From the NCBI GenBank assembly GCA_937926145.1, contig CALANW010000164.1, positions 1-64,000 on the forward strand: a DNA stretch of 64,000 nucleotides, read 5' to 3'. Positions 16,358 through 25,254 of this stretch are shown here, in pieces. The translations under genes and the position numbers were made by a program. Within the stretch, counting starts at the first letter, position 1; each line of letters begins with the position of its first letter. The DNA is from an uncultured Ruminococcus sp. (GTDB taxonomy: Bacteria > Bacillota > Clostridia > Oscillospirales > Ruminococcaceae). The notes beneath the pieces were generated by a model. It did no database searches and was not told the origin of the DNA. It saw only the letters and a program-made list of their open reading frames with translations.

Positions 16358-17803
16358 ATGGAAAATTATGATAGAAATTTAACGATGCTCACCGATTTTT
16401 ATGAGCTTACAATGGCTAACGGCTACTTTGAAAACGGTATGGGCGAAACTATATCTTACTTTGACCTTTTCTTCCGCAATATCCCCGACAACGGCGGCTT
16501 TGCGATAATGGCAGGTCTTGAGCAGGCTATCGACTACCTCAGCAATCTGAGCTTCTCCGAAAGCGATATCGATTATCTTCGCGGAAAGAAAATTTTCTCC
16601 GAGGATTTCCTCGAATATCTCCGTCATTTCAGATTCAGCTGTGACGTTTGGGCAATTCCCGAGGGAACGCCTATCTTCCCGTATGAGCCCGTTGTAACGG
16701 TAAGAGGTCCTGCAATTCAGGCACAGTTCGTTGAAACGATGCTCCTTATCTGCATCAACCACCAGAGCCTTATCGCAACAAAGGCGAACCGTATCGTCCG
16801 TGCCGCAGAGGGCAGACCAGTTATGGAGTTCGGCTCACGAAGAGCGCAGGGCTTTGACGGCGCTGTTTACGGCGCGAGAGCCGCTTACATAGGCGGCTGC
16901 TGCGGAACTGCCTGCACGATCTCCGACAAGCTTATGGGAACACCTGCACTCGGCACAATGGCTCACTCGTGGATACAGATGTTTGACAGCGAGCTTGAAG
17001 CTTTCCGTGCTTATGCGAAGTGCTATCCAAAGGGAACGACATTGCTCGTTGACACTTACAACGTCCTCAAATCGGGCGTTCCGAACGCTATAACCGTGTT
17101 CAAAGAGATGCGCGCAAGGGGAGAAGAGCCTGCGGGAATCCGTATCGACAGCGGCGACATAACCTACCTTTCAAAGCGCGCGCGTCAGATGCTCGATGAC
17201 GAGGGCTTCCCGAACGTGAAGATAGTAGCTTCAAATTCGCTTGACGAATATATTATCCGTGACCTCTTGCTCCAGGGCGCAAAGCTTGACAGCTTCGGCG
17301 TTGGCGAAAGACTTATCACATCGCGCTCAGAGCCTGTTTTCGGCGGAGTTTACAAGCTTGCCGCAGTAGAGAAAGACGGCGAAATTATCCCGAAGATAAA
17401 GGTTTCGGAGAATGTTGCAAAGATAACGAATCCAGACTTCAAGACGGTATGGCGTTTGTACGACTGTTCGAGCGGAAAGGCTATCGCAGACGTTCTTACC
17501 TGCGCAGATGAAACCATAGATGAGAGCAGACCATACGAAATTTTCGATCCGGAGCACACCTACAAGCGCAAAATGGTAACGAATTTCCGCGCAGAAAAGC
17601 TTATGAAGCGCATATTCGACAACGGAAAGTGCGTATATACTTCTCCGTCCGCCGAGCAGATAAAGCAGTTCTGTGCCGAGCAGATAGATATGCTTTGGGA
17701 CGAGCTGAAGCGTTTTGAATATCCGCACAAATACTACGTTGACCTTTCTCCAAAGCTTTGGAAAAAGAAGAACGAACTGCTTGAAAAGGCAATGGCGCTG
17801 TAA
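16358..17803 (+). CDS. pncB: Nicotinate phosphoribosyltransferase
   Basis: A 481-residue enzyme converting nicotinate and PRPP to nicotinate mononucleotide. Recognised by the N-terminal LTMLTDFYELTMANGYFENG, the FGSRRAQGFDGAVYGARAAY segment, GTMAHSWIQMF and the phosphate-binding GIRIDSGDITYLSKRAR region. AAAGGAG precedes the ATG. It is linked with the preceding nicotinamidase gene for NAD salvage. It ends in a convergent intergenic repeat carrying terminator hairpins. Confidence 0.95.
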   Translation: MENYDRNLTMLTDFYELTMANGYFENGMGETISYFDLFFRNIPDNGGFAIMAGLEQAIDYLSNLSFSESDIDYLRGKKIFSEDFLEYLRHFRFSCDVWAIPEGTPIFPYEPVVTVRGPAIQAQFVETMLLICINHQSLIATKANRIVRAAEGRPVMEFGSRRAQGFDGAVYGARAAYIGGCCGTACTISDKLMGTPALGTMAHSWIQMFDSELEAFRAYAKCYPKGTTLLVDTYNVLKSGVPNAITVFKEMRARGEEPAGIRIDSGDITYLSKRARQMLDDEGFPNVKIVASNSLDEYIIRDLLLQGAKLDSFGVGERLITSRSEPVFGGVYKLAAVEKDGEIIPKIKVSENVAKITNPDFKTVWRLYDCSSGKAIADVLTCADETIDESRPYEIFDPEHTYKRKMVTNFRAEKLMKRIFDNGKCVYTSPSAEQIKQFCAEQIDMLWDELKRFEYPHKYYVDLSPKLWKKKNELLEKAMAL

Positions 17804-18112
17804 TTTAAATTCGGAATTCAGAATGCGGAATTCGGAATTAATGCGAGCTGCGAATTTATTATAAAAACGCAGGGGATGGGTCATCCGCCCTGAATCGTGC
17901 CAGCGATTTTCAATGTGCGAAAAAGCCACGAATAATAACAAAAAAGCAGACCTGTTTTCAAAGGTTTTACCTTGAAAACAGGTCTGCTCGTTTATTGCAT
18001 AAACGTCTTGCGGCGCGGGACGGGAAGCTCGATCCTTACATAATTTCAGCATTCAGCAAATTTTGACGAAACAAAATAATTCCGAATTCCGAATTCATAA
18101 TTCCGCATTAAA
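17804..18112. repeat. Convergent-gene repeat family D, copy 1
   Basis: It fills the gap between pncB (+) and pfp (-). Its outer ends are GGAATTC clusters in inverted orientation (17807-17840 and 18078-18110). The inner part has CTTGCGGCGCGGGACGGG, shared with other copies. The centre (17945-17988) is a long stem, AGCAGACCTGTTTTCA / TGAAAACAGGTCTGCT, whose A-tract on the left gives a T-tract for the minus-strand gene pfp. Confidence 0.75.
17945..17988 (-). terminator. Terminator for pfp
   Basis: A ~17-bp stem (AGCAGACCTGTTTTCA with its complement) is followed on the minus strand by TTTTTGTTATT. It sits in the middle of the convergent repeat and probably also slows + strand read-through from pncB. 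Confidence 0.75.
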
Positions 18113-19327
18113 TCACTGGTCCAGTCTGAAATGAACGGGAATACCGTTTCTGTATTCGGGGTGAACTTCGCCCTGAATGAGCGGCAGGAAGTAGTTGAGC
18201 GCGTCTGTTGTGACGTTGTTTCCGTCCTTGGATATCCACTCGGTCGGGAACTTCTTCTCCATATTTGCGATGCCCTTTATATCGGACGAAAGTATCTCAA
18301 CGCGGTATGGATTGTTGCTTATTCTGTGGAAGACCATCATTTTGCCGCTCTCGCCGTTCATTGCGGCTTCAACTGCGGCGCTGCCTATCTGTGCGGCTTC
18401 GTTTATATCGGTGAGCGAAGCGATGTGCGAGGAGCATCTCTGCATAACGTTGAGCTCGATAGAGCGGACTTTGCAGCCGACATTTGCGGCGGTGATGTTT
18501 TCGAGGTATTTTCCCACGCCCGAAAGGAACTTGTGACCGAATGCGTCCGTAAGCTCGGAGGAGAATCCCGTCTGACGGTTTTCGCAGCGGATACCCTCGG
18601 AAACGGCTACGATAACGGCTTTGTATCGCGTCTGCGCTTCTTTTACATCGGCGAGGAATTTATCGGTCGAGAACGGCGCTTCGGGAAGATATATGAGATG
18701 CGGCGCAGGTTCGCCGTTCGCACGGAGCACGCAGGAGGAAGCCGTGAGCCAGCCTGCATCTCTGCCCATAATTTCAACTATTGTAACGGACGGAATAGAA
18801 TAAACACGGCTGTCGCGGATAATTTCCTGCAATGTCGCAGCAACATACTTTGCTGCAGAGCCGAACCCCGGAGTGTGGTCGGTGTTCATTACATCGTTGT
18901 CGATAGTCTTGGGAACGCCGATGACCTTTATGTCGATGCCCGTTTCCCTGAAATAAGCATCAAGCTTCATAACGGTGTCCATTGAATCGTTGCCGCCGAT
19001 GTAGAAGAACGCTTTTATATCGTGGCTGCGGAAGTTTTCGGCGATCTTTTCATAGTCTGAGCTGTCCTCTTTGTAGTCCTTGAGCTTGTATCGGCAAGAG
19101 CCGAGGATAGTTGACGGGGTCTTTTTGAGGAGGTCAATGTCATATTCCGAGGTGAGTATCTTCGTCAGGTCGATGAAATTGCCATTTATTGCGCCCTCGA
19201 TGCCGTTTATAGAGCCATAGATGCCGTCAATATCGCGGCAGGACGATGCGCCCGAGAAAACACCCGAAAGCGAGGAATTTATAGCGGCTGTTGGACCGCC
19301 CGACTGTGCGACAGCTATATTAAACAT
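18113..19327 (-). CDS. pfp: Diphosphate-fructose-6-phosphate 1-phosphotransferase
   Basis: A 404-residue phosphofructokinase that most likely uses pyrophosphate, giving reversible flux between fructose-6-phosphate and fructose-1,6-bisphosphate. The N-terminus AVAQSGGPTAAINSSL is typical. In the phosphoryl-donor site it has GGNDSMDT in place of the ATP-type GGDGS, and PKTIDND follows; both mark the PPi class. MGRDAGWLTASS is also conserved. AACCTCC on the + strand gives a GGAGGT site before the ATG. It is divergent from pyruvate kinase, so two glycolytic steps share a control region. Confidence 0.9.
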   Translation of the reverse strand: MFNIAVAQSGGPTAAINSSLSGVFSGASSCRDIDGIYGSINGIEGAINGNFIDLTKILTSEYDIDLLKKTPSTILGSCRYKLKDYKEDSSDYEKIAENFRSHDIKAFFYIGGNDSMDTVMKLDAYFRETGIDIKVIGVPKTIDNDVMNTDHTPGFGSAAKYVAATLQEIIRDSRVYSIPSVTIVEIMGRDAGWLTASSCVLRANGEPAPHLIYLPEAPFSTDKFLADVKEAQTRYKAVIVAVSEGIRCENRQTGFSSELTDAFGHKFLSGVGKYLENITAANVGCKVRSIELNVMQRCSSHIASLTDINEAAQIGSAAVEAAMNGESGKMMVFHRISNNPYRVEILSSDIKGIANMEKKFPTEWISKDGNNVTTDALNYFLPLIQGEVHPEYRNGIPVHFRLDQ

Positions 19328-19378
19328 AAAATTAACCTCCGATATATTTGAAAAAATGCAGTTTTATGCTATAAATTA

Positions 19379-19407
19379 ATTATAGCATACCTCATTTTGA
19401 GTTTCCA
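19379..19407 (-). promoter_or_regulatory. pfp promoter with extended -10
   Basis: On the minus strand TGCTATAAT (TATAAT at 19379-19384 with TGC before it) is an extended -10. The -35, TGGAAA 17 bp upstream, is weak. Confidence 0.65.
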
Positions 19408-19531
19408 TATCCAAAACGACAGTATTTTCGGGGTTTTTCGGGGTATTTTTTCCGCTTTCGTACAGTAAAGGTTTACAGAAAACGTATTCTTAAATTTTTT
19501 TGCATTTTTTCAAAAATGTGTAATTTTTGTA

Positions 19532-19560
19532 TTGATTTTTATGAATAAATCGGTTAAAAT
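19532..19560 (+). promoter_or_regulatory. pyk promoter
   Basis: TTGATT (19532-19537), a 17-bp spacer and TAAAAT (19555-19560). The expected start site near 19567 leaves a leader of about 280 nt before pyk. Confidence 0.75.
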
Positions 19561-19614
19561 ATATACTGGGAAAAGTTTTAAATTTTCTGTAACACTTTTT
19601 CCGATGAATTTTCA

Positions 19615-19790
19615 ATACTGATCTCTGATCGTTCTATAGTCAAAGCCGACAGATAGAATAGATCCAGTTAGGTCACTGCGTGAACTTTGATAATGACCGC
19701 AGCAAGGCTTGCCGTCTTGCAAGGGAGATTGACGCCGAATGTATCTATTATAGCCGAGGATTTGGCTGTAGGTTGATCAGAGATCAGTAT
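19615..19790 (+). ncRNA. Structured leader RNA of pyk, class not recognised
   Basis: A 176-nt segment closed by a perfect 16-bp helix, ATACTGATCTCTGATC (19615-19630) with GATCAGAGATCAGTAT (19775-19790). Inside I can draw TAGAATAGAT (19654-19663) with ATCTATTATA (19743-19752), one mismatch; GGTCA (19671-19675) with TGACC (19694-19698); GCAAG with CTTGC (19702-19720); and TATAGCC with GGCTGTA (19749-19770), which competes with the second helix. This is a multi-branched fold like a riboswitch aptamer or an independent RNA with 6S-like closing. It does not match any class I know. It is followed by GGCTTTTTGCTG, which might form part of an expression platform with CAAAGCC at 19641-19647. Confidence 0.6.
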
Positions 19791-19810
19791 CAAGGCTTTT
19801 TGCTGTTATG

Positions 19811-19847
19811 AGAGGAGGACACATACTTAATCAAGTATGGTCAGTTT
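19811..19847 (+). promoter_or_regulatory. Distant ribosome-binding site of pyk with spacer hairpin
   Basis: The best Shine-Dalgarno, GAGGAGG, lies about 30 nt before the pyk ATG. The gap contains ATACTT-AATC-AAGTAT (19823-19838), a 6-bp hairpin that would bring the site to about 13 nt from the start. This suggests translation depends on local folding. Confidence 0.45.
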
Positions 19848-21269
19848 ATGAGAAAAACAAAGATAGTCTGCACAGTAGGTCCTGCTACGGACGACGACAA
19901 CATTTTGCGTGAAATGATGCTCTCGGGCATGGACGTTGCTCGTTTCAACTTTTCACACGGCGATTATGAGATACACAAGCGCCGTTTTGAGCAGGTAACA
20001 CGTTTGAGAAACGAACTCGGTCTGCCCATTGCCACAATGCTCGATACAAAAGGCCCTGAAATAAGACTCGGACAGTTTGTCGATAACAAGCCCGTCAATG
20101 TCGCTGACGGCGATACTATCACCCTCACAACTATCGAGTGCGAATGTACCGCTAAAAAGGCTTACATCAACTTTAAAAATCTGCCTAAGGACGTAAGCGT
20201 CGGCACAACTATCCTTATAAATGACGGCGCAGTTGAACTCAGAGCAGAAAAGATAACCGACACTGATATCGTCTGCACAGTAGTTCACGGCGGAACACTT
20301 TCCAACAACAAGGGCATCAATGTCCCCGGCGTTGAGCTTTCTATGCCGTATCTTTCCGAGCGCGATATGAACGACCTTGAATTCGGCGCAAAAATGGGCT
20401 TCGACTTCATCGCGGCTTCGTTCGTCCGCTCTTCCGCAGATATAAATTACCTTAAAAAGTTCACCAAGAGCCTCGGCTGGACAACTCCGAGAATTATTTC
20501 CAAGATCGAAAATATGGACGGCGTGAACAACATCGATGAGATCATCGACGTTTCCGACGGCATCATGGTCGCAAGAGGAGATATGGGCGTTGAAATTCCT
20601 TTCGAGCAGATACCTGCTATCCAGAAAGAGATCATTGAAAAGGGCTATATGAGCGGCAAGCAGGTAATCACCGCAACACAGATGCTTGAATCGATGATAA
20701 CCAACCTCCGTCCTACAAGAGCCGAGATAACCGACGTTGCGAACGCTATTTACGACGGCACTTCCGCAATTATGCTCTCGGGCGAAACTGCCGCAGGCAA
20801 GCACCCCGTTGAAGCAGTAAAGACAATGGCTCTCATCGCCGAAACAACAGAAAAGGATATCAACTACATCGCACGTCTTTCCAAGCGCCCGATGCAGAAG
20901 GGCATCGACAGCACGAACGCTATCGCTCACGCCGCTGTTACGACAGCTCACGACCTCGGCGCAAAGGCTGTAATCACTGTTACAAAGTCGGGTTCGACCG
21001 CAAAGAACATATCGAAGTATCGCCCGACCTGTATGATAATCGGTTGTACTCCCGATGATACCGTTCACCGTCAGATGAGCCTCAGCTGGGGCGTAGTTCC
21101 TGTAAAAATGGACGAGAAGAGCAGCACCGATGAACTTTTCAGCGCTGCTATCGATGCCGCAAAGAGCCACGGACTTGTTGAGGAAAACGACATTGTCGTT
21201 ATCACCGCAGGTATCCCTCTCGGAGTTGCAGGCAAGACCAATATGCTCAAGGTAGACACGATAAAGTAA
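19848..21269 (+). CDS. pyk: Pyruvate kinase
   Basis: Converts PEP and ADP to pyruvate and ATP. It has 473 residues, the length of a plain pyruvate kinase without the extra C-terminal PEP-utiliser domain found in some Bacilli. Motifs: RKTKIVCTVGPATDD at the start, DTKGPEIRLG, IISKIENMDGVNNIDEI with the catalytic Lys, ARGDMGVEI and the RPTRAEITDVANAIYDGTSA region. It is transcribed from its own promoter with a long structured leader, divergently from pfp. Confidence 0.96.
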   Translation: MRKTKIVCTVGPATDDDNILREMMLSGMDVARFNFSHGDYEIHKRRFEQVTRLRNELGLPIATMLDTKGPEIRLGQFVDNKPVNVADGDTITLTTIECECTAKKAYINFKNLPKDVSVGTTILINDGAVELRAEKITDTDIVCTVVHGGTLSNNKGINVPGVELSMPYLSERDMNDLEFGAKMGFDFIAASFVRSSADINYLKKFTKSLGWTTPRIISKIENMDGVNNIDEIIDVSDGIMVARGDMGVEIPFEQIPAIQKEIIEKGYMSGKQVITATQMLESMITNLRPTRAEITDVANAIYDGTSAIMLSGETAAGKHPVEAVKTMALIAETTEKDINYIARLSKRPMQKGIDSTNAIAHAAVTTAHDLGAKAVITVTKSGSTAKNISKYRPTCMIIGCTPDDTVHRQMSLSWGVVPVKMDEKSSTDELFSAAIDAAKSHGLVEENDIVVITAGIPLGVAGKTNMLKVDTIK

Positions 21270-21625
21270 AATTCGGAATTCGAAATTCGGAATGATGCGG
21301 AATTAATACGAACCGCAAGTCTATCATAAAACTGTAGGGTACGGGTTTCCCGTCCCGCGCCGCAAGGCGTTTTACAATAAACCAATGTCCCTATTTTCAT
21401 CGGATAAACCCGTTGAAAATAGGGACATTTTGCTTTTGTGACATTTTCGTATACCGAAAAACCGCTTCGCGATTCGGGACGGGCAACCCGTCCCCTACAG
21501 AAAATTACGATAAATGCGAGATTTTTAATCGGGCGGATATAAAATCCGCCCCTGCGGAATACAAGTGTTTCGTGACAAATATGCGGAACAAAATAATTCC
21601 GAATTCCGCATTCCGAATTCCGCGT
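21270..21625. repeat. Convergent-gene repeat family D, copy 2 (intact)
   Basis: It fills the gap between pyk (+) and fapA (-). From the outside inwards, the parts are GGAATTC clusters, GGGTACGGGTTTCCCGTCCC with GCGCCGCAAGGCG, the central hairpin, then GATTCGGGACGGGCAACCCG, GGGCGGATATAAAATCCGCCC and inverted GGAATTC clusters. The arrangement is a nested, imperfect palindrome of ~350 bp. It holds the empty site (GTTTTACAATAAAC at 21369-21382) of the MITE found in copy 3. Confidence 0.8.
21384..21429. terminator. Bidirectional terminator between pyk and fapA
   Basis: AATGTCCCTATTTTCA (21384-21399) and TGAAAATAGGGACATT (21414-21429) form a perfect 16-bp stem. T-rich sequence follows on the + strand and A-rich sequence precedes it, so it can serve both converging genes. 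Confidence 0.75.
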
Positions 21626-23017
21626 TTAAAATGGTGTTGCCGCTATTTCGCCGTCTGCGCCTATCGAAACCATACTGTGCGCATATTCCGTGTCGGCTTT
21701 GAAAACATTGTCGTTGATAGTAATTCTCGTGCCCGGATAAATATAACCCTTGCAGCGAACCCAAAGCTGCTGCTTCGTGCTGAGGTAAATGTTTATCTCG
21801 TCGATTCGCTTCTGGCTCGTCTTTATCTCAACATTGGAAAGGACGCGCTGTCTTACTGCGGTCGCAAGCATTTCTTCCTTATCATCGGGAAGCTTGTGAA
21901 GCTCCTTTTTCTTTTCATTGAGAAAGTTTACTATCATCGTGAGGTCTTCTATTTTCTTCTGTGCGGCGGCTATCTTCATTTCAAGCTGCGTTTTTTCATC
22001 GGCAAGAATAGCGTTGTCGCCGAGTGTGATATCGGTCGGAGTGTATGTCTTTGAGCCGATGTTCGATGCTTCGAGCGAGTTGAGGATAGTGTATTTTCCG
22101 CCGATAAGGCTTCCGTTGCTTGCCTTTGTGGTAAGCTCGCCTGCGCAGTAGATATCGCAGATAACATAGTTCTGTGCGGAGATGTTGCCGTCGCAGTTGA
22201 TGCTGCTTCGCTCGCAGAAAAGTGCGCTGACATTGCCGTGGCAGGTTATCTTTGCGAAAACGCAGCCCTGCTTTATCGTGATATTTCCGCCAGCTTCGAG
22301 CGTTGCGCCGTTTACTTCGCCCGAAACGGTGATGTTCGTATTTGATGAAACCTTAAAGCCCTCGCAGACATTTCCCTTTATGATAACATCGCCGATGAAG
22401 CTGATATTTCCGACAGAAGCGTCAACATCGCCGTTTATCACAACGGTGGTATCGACAGCGAAAGCGTTGTTCTTGAAAACGAGCTGACCGTCAACAGCCG
22501 CAACAACGTGCTGTTCGTCCTCGGTTATCTTCGTGTTCGGTCCGAGCGTGAACTGTGCCTTTTTGCCGGGGTACTGCGCGATTTTTCCGCCGCGCACATC
22601 AACCCCAGGCTCGCCCTCGGTCGGGAGAGTTATATCTGCGATAACGTCGCCCGTGCGTACAACTCGGATAAGTCCGAGGTCTTTATAGTCAACGAAACCG
22701 CGCTCATTCTCGGTAGGTGCGGCTTCGACCTTTTTATCGTATTTATATGTAATTGAGCCGCTCACGCCGTCTATCGGGAGCTGTGCAACGGCAACGCAGA
22801 GCTTCTGCGAATATTTCTGATCGTCTGCGATCATTTTTATAACGTCCTCACGCAGACCGAAAACAACATTGCTCGCTTTCAATGCGGCTTTGATGCCGTC
22901 AACGGTCACGCCTTTTCCCGTTCCCGACGGAGGAGTGACGAAAATGAACGCCTCCTTATTTCCCGTTGAAACCGAAACGTCGTATTTGCAGTCAACGTTT
23001 GCGATGATATCTGCCAT
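21626..23017 (-). CDS. FapA/DUF342 family protein
   Basis: A 463-residue protein of the DUF342 (FapA) family. The central part is a right-handed beta-helix-like repeat (INGDVDASVGNISFIGDVII, NTNITVSGEVNGATLEAGGN, CHGNVSALFCERSSINCDGN) followed by a coiled coil (TQLEMKIAAAQKKIEDLT) and a short C-terminal strand region. The family binds RNA or is linked to polarity and motility regulation in other bacteria, but no specific role can be given here. It is last in an operon with a GH25 lysozyme and an aldose epimerase; 20 bp separate it from the latter. Confidence 0.85.
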   Translation of the reverse strand: MADIIANVDCKYDVSVSTGNKEAFIFVTPPSGTGKGVTVDGIKAALKASNVVFGLREDVIKMIADDQKYSQKLCVAVAQLPIDGVSGSITYKYDKKVEAAPTENERGFVDYKDLGLIRVVRTGDVIADITLPTEGEPGVDVRGGKIAQYPGKKAQFTLGPNTKITEDEQHVVAAVDGQLVFKNNAFAVDTTVVINGDVDASVGNISFIGDVIIKGNVCEGFKVSSNTNITVSGEVNGATLEAGGNITIKQGCVFAKITCHGNVSALFCERSSINCDGNISAQNYVICDIYCAGELTTKASNGSLIGGKYTILNSLEASNIGSKTYTPTDITLGDNAILADEKTQLEMKIAAAQKKIEDLTMIVNFLNEKKKELHKLPDDKEEMLATAVRQRVLSNVEIKTSQKRIDEINIYLSTKQQLWVRCKGYIYPGTRITINDNVFKADTEYAHSMVSIGADGEIAATPF

Positions 23018-23037
23018 GGCTGATCTCCTTTCGTCGT

Positions 23038-23901
23038 TTATCCGATTCGGACTGTGAATGTGAACGCATATTTTTCATTTGGCATAAGCTTCTTTGCGTC
23101 AGGCATTTCGGTGAGCTCGGTCACGCCGCTCTCGTAAACGGGGACGCTTGACCACGGTTCAAGGCAAACGAATTCAGCCGCGTTTGTCTTTTCCTTGTCC
23201 TCGAACCAAGACGACCAGACTGCGATACAGCCGTTTTTATCATAAGAGAGCGTTACCTTGTAATCGTGAGTTTTGCTTGCAAGAGCCACCCATGAGGAGT
23301 TCGGCTTGTTTTTCATGAAAACATCGTTTTTGAAGAGGTCGTGTTCGAGTGAAACCTTGTTTGCATTGTCAAGAACGACATCATTTTCATTGCGCGCGAT
23401 GTTTTCGTTTTTCTCGAATTCAACATAGTAATCGGTGAAGTTTTCATCATCACCGACAGGACAGCGGAATGCAGGGTGTCCGCCGAGGAAGAAATACATC
23501 GGATTGTCGTCCTTGTTTTCGGCAGTGTATGTCACCTTGAGAGCATTGCCTTCAAGGGTGTAATTTGCGTAAAGTCCGAATTTGTAGGGATAAATTTTGA
23601 GCGTTTCATCGCTGTAGCCAAGGTAGAATTCAGCGGAACTTTCCTTTGCATAAAGAAGCTCGAATTCGCTGTCACGGGCGAAGCCGTGGTTGGAAAGAGC
23701 ATATTCATTTCCGTCAACGGTGTATTTTTTTGAAGCCGTGTTGCATATAAACGGGAAAAGCACGGGAGCGTGACGCTTCCATACCTTTTCATCAGCCTGC
23801 CAGAGATACTCCGTGTCATTGCAGTCCTTGACGGAATGAAGCTCCGCGCCGAATGTGTCTATCGTTACCTTTAATATATCGGAAGAAATTGTTGTAAGCA
23901 T
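23038..23901 (-). CDS. Aldose 1-epimerase family protein (LacX-like)
   Basis: A 287-residue galactose-mutarotase-fold protein. It starts MLTTISSDILKVTIDTFGAE and carries ELHSVKD, HAPVLFPFICN, LSNHGFARDSEFEL with a catalytic-type His, and FFLGGHPAFRCPVG with the second His, followed by ECLEPW-like FVCLEPWSSVP. Its substrate is probably a hexose or hexose phosphate. AAGGAGTAA lies before the ATG. It lies 15 bp after the lysozyme gene and 20 bp before fapA. Confidence 0.85.
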   Translation of the reverse strand: MLTTISSDILKVTIDTFGAELHSVKDCNDTEYLWQADEKVWKRHAPVLFPFICNTASKKYTVDGNEYALSNHGFARDSEFELLYAKESSAEFYLGYSDETLKIYPYKFGLYANYTLEGNALKVTYTAENKDDNPMYFFLGGHPAFRCPVGDDENFTDYYVEFEKNENIARNENDVVLDNANKVSLEHDLFKNDVFMKNKPNSSWVALASKTHDYKVTLSYDKNGCIAVWSSWFEDKEKTNAAEFVCLEPWSSVPVYESGVTELTEMPDAKKLMPNEKYAFTFTVRIG

Positions 23902-23916
23902 AAAAATTACTCCTTT

Positions 23917-24966
23917 TTATTCAAAATCTGCGTTCTGATGCTTGCTGTATTCAGCGGCATAATCGACGAAGCTTATGTTCATATCAACATAACCGTCGAT
24001 GCCGTACACCCTGCCGTCACTTGCATACTGCCACATCTGAAGCTCGTATGGATAGCTCGGCGGATTATGACCGTCCTTGTATTCAACGTACCAGAAATCA
24101 TACGCACTGAGAGTCTGCATATCGTATTTCGTCAGCGCCATTTTAAGGTTGCTGTAAAGCATCGCTGTATAACCTCGGTCGGTTATCTCTTGGCAAAAAG
24201 CCGCCGCGCATTTGTTGAGCGTTTCGGTGGTAGTTCCGAGTGTTCGCGCTTCGCTGTCATCGGGCAGTTCCCAGTCGAAAACAACGGGGTATTTTATCTC
24301 GCTGTCCTTTATGAGCTCGCAAACGTAAACCGCCTCTTCGCGAGCCTCGGCTTCGCTGACAGCCTGCGAGTAGAAGTAAACACCAACGTCAATGCCTGCC
24401 GCCTGCGCACCGCTGATATAGCTTTCGGAAAGCTCGTCACGATGCATAACGCCCTTTTCATAGCCGCGGTAGCCAATGCGTATCATCGCAAAATCAATAC
24501 CGTCAGCCGCAACCTTTTCCCAATCAATGTCGCCTTGGTGATAGGAAACGTCAATGCCCGTCTTTGAAACAGCCTCGCCGTTTTCATAATATGTATAGCG
24601 GTTGTCCTCGCCGAGTTCAAGGTTTTCCCAGTCAAGCGTGTTGAGCGGAACGCCCTCAAGCGGCTCGGCGGAAAAGTCGCCGTAAATATCATCGTGATAA
24701 AGCATATTGCCGTCAGCTTCGGGATATTCGTCAACGTTTGTGTTCATTGCGGCTATGTAATCTTCGCTTTCGCTGAGCCGCTTTGAAAGCTCGTCAACGC
24801 TTGACTGAAGCTTCGCGACCTTTGAGAAAAGCATAACTACCAGCACAAGTATCACAGCGAACAGTATCGCCGCAATAAGCCGAACATTAAGCCCCTTGCT
24901 CTTTTTCACGCCGTGTTCAGGCGTTCTCTCGGGCAAAGGTGTATTTGGGAAATTGCTGTCTATCAT
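23917..24966 (-). CDS. Membrane-anchored GH25 lysozyme
   Basis: A 349-residue protein with a short cytoplasmic tail, one transmembrane segment (LIAAILFAVILVLVVMLF, ~35-55), a coiled-coil stalk (VDELSKRLSESEDYIA) and a GH25 muramidase domain. The domain shows TGIDVSYHQGDIDWEKV, FAMIRIGYRGY and the catalytic FDWELP, ending YVDMNISFVDYAAEY. It should cleave MurNAc-GlcNAc bonds outside the membrane and may act in cell-wall turnover. The start at 24966 follows AAGGAAG; the longer frame has no support. It heads a three-gene operon. Confidence 0.9.
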   Translation of the reverse strand: MIDSNFPNTPLPERTPEHGVKKSKGLNVRLIAAILFAVILVLVVMLFSKVAKLQSSVDELSKRLSESEDYIAAMNTNVDEYPEADGNMLYHDDIYGDFSAEPLEGVPLNTLDWENLELGEDNRYTYYENGEAVSKTGIDVSYHQGDIDWEKVAADGIDFAMIRIGYRGYEKGVMHRDELSESYISGAQAAGIDVGVYFYSQAVSEAEAREEAVYVCELIKDSEIKYPVVFDWELPDDSEARTLGTTTETLNKCAAAFCQEITDRGYTAMLYSNLKMALTKYDMQTLSAYDFWYVEYKDGHNPPSYPYELQMWQYASDGRVYGIDGYVDMNISFVDYAAEYSKHQNADFE

Positions 24967-25006
24967 TTTTGACTTCCTTTTATAAAAAGCATAATTACCT
25001 AATAAT

Positions 25007-25035
25007 AGTATATCACTTTTTATGTTATGTTGCAA
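25007..25035 (-). promoter_or_regulatory. Promoter of the lysozyme-epimerase-fapA operon
   Basis: On the minus strand TTGCAA (25030-25035), a 17-bp spacer and TATACT (25007-25012), about 40 bp before the lysozyme ATG. Confidence 0.75.
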
Positions 25036-25225
25036 CAACTAATAACAAATTTTATATAAAATAGACTAAATTTCGCCTTTTTTGATGTTATAATGACAAT
25101 TGAAGTGTAATTATCGGTTCTTCCAAGCTGTCATAAACAGGATTTATGTTTTTACTGCCTGAAAATATAAAGATAGATCATTAATTTCATATTTTATCGG
25201 ATCAATAGGAAATAATATGCACTTA

Positions 25226-25254
25226 TTGACAACCAAAACAAAAAATATTATTAT
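25226..25254 (+). promoter_or_regulatory. Promoter of the sigma-factor fusion gene
   Basis: TTGACA (25226-25231), a 17-bp spacer and TATTAT (25249-25254). The ~115-nt leader contains CTGATCG/CGATCAG (about 25300-25332). The 410-bp gap between the lysozyme gene and this one holds these two promoters and otherwise only AT-rich sequence. Confidence 0.6.

Noticed and set aside
19615..19790. Lysine riboswitch upstream of pyk
   Set aside because: Only short strings (AGGGAG, CGCCGAA) agree; the conserved GAGGTGCG and CTGTCACGGAG-type segments are missing and the regulated gene does not fit.
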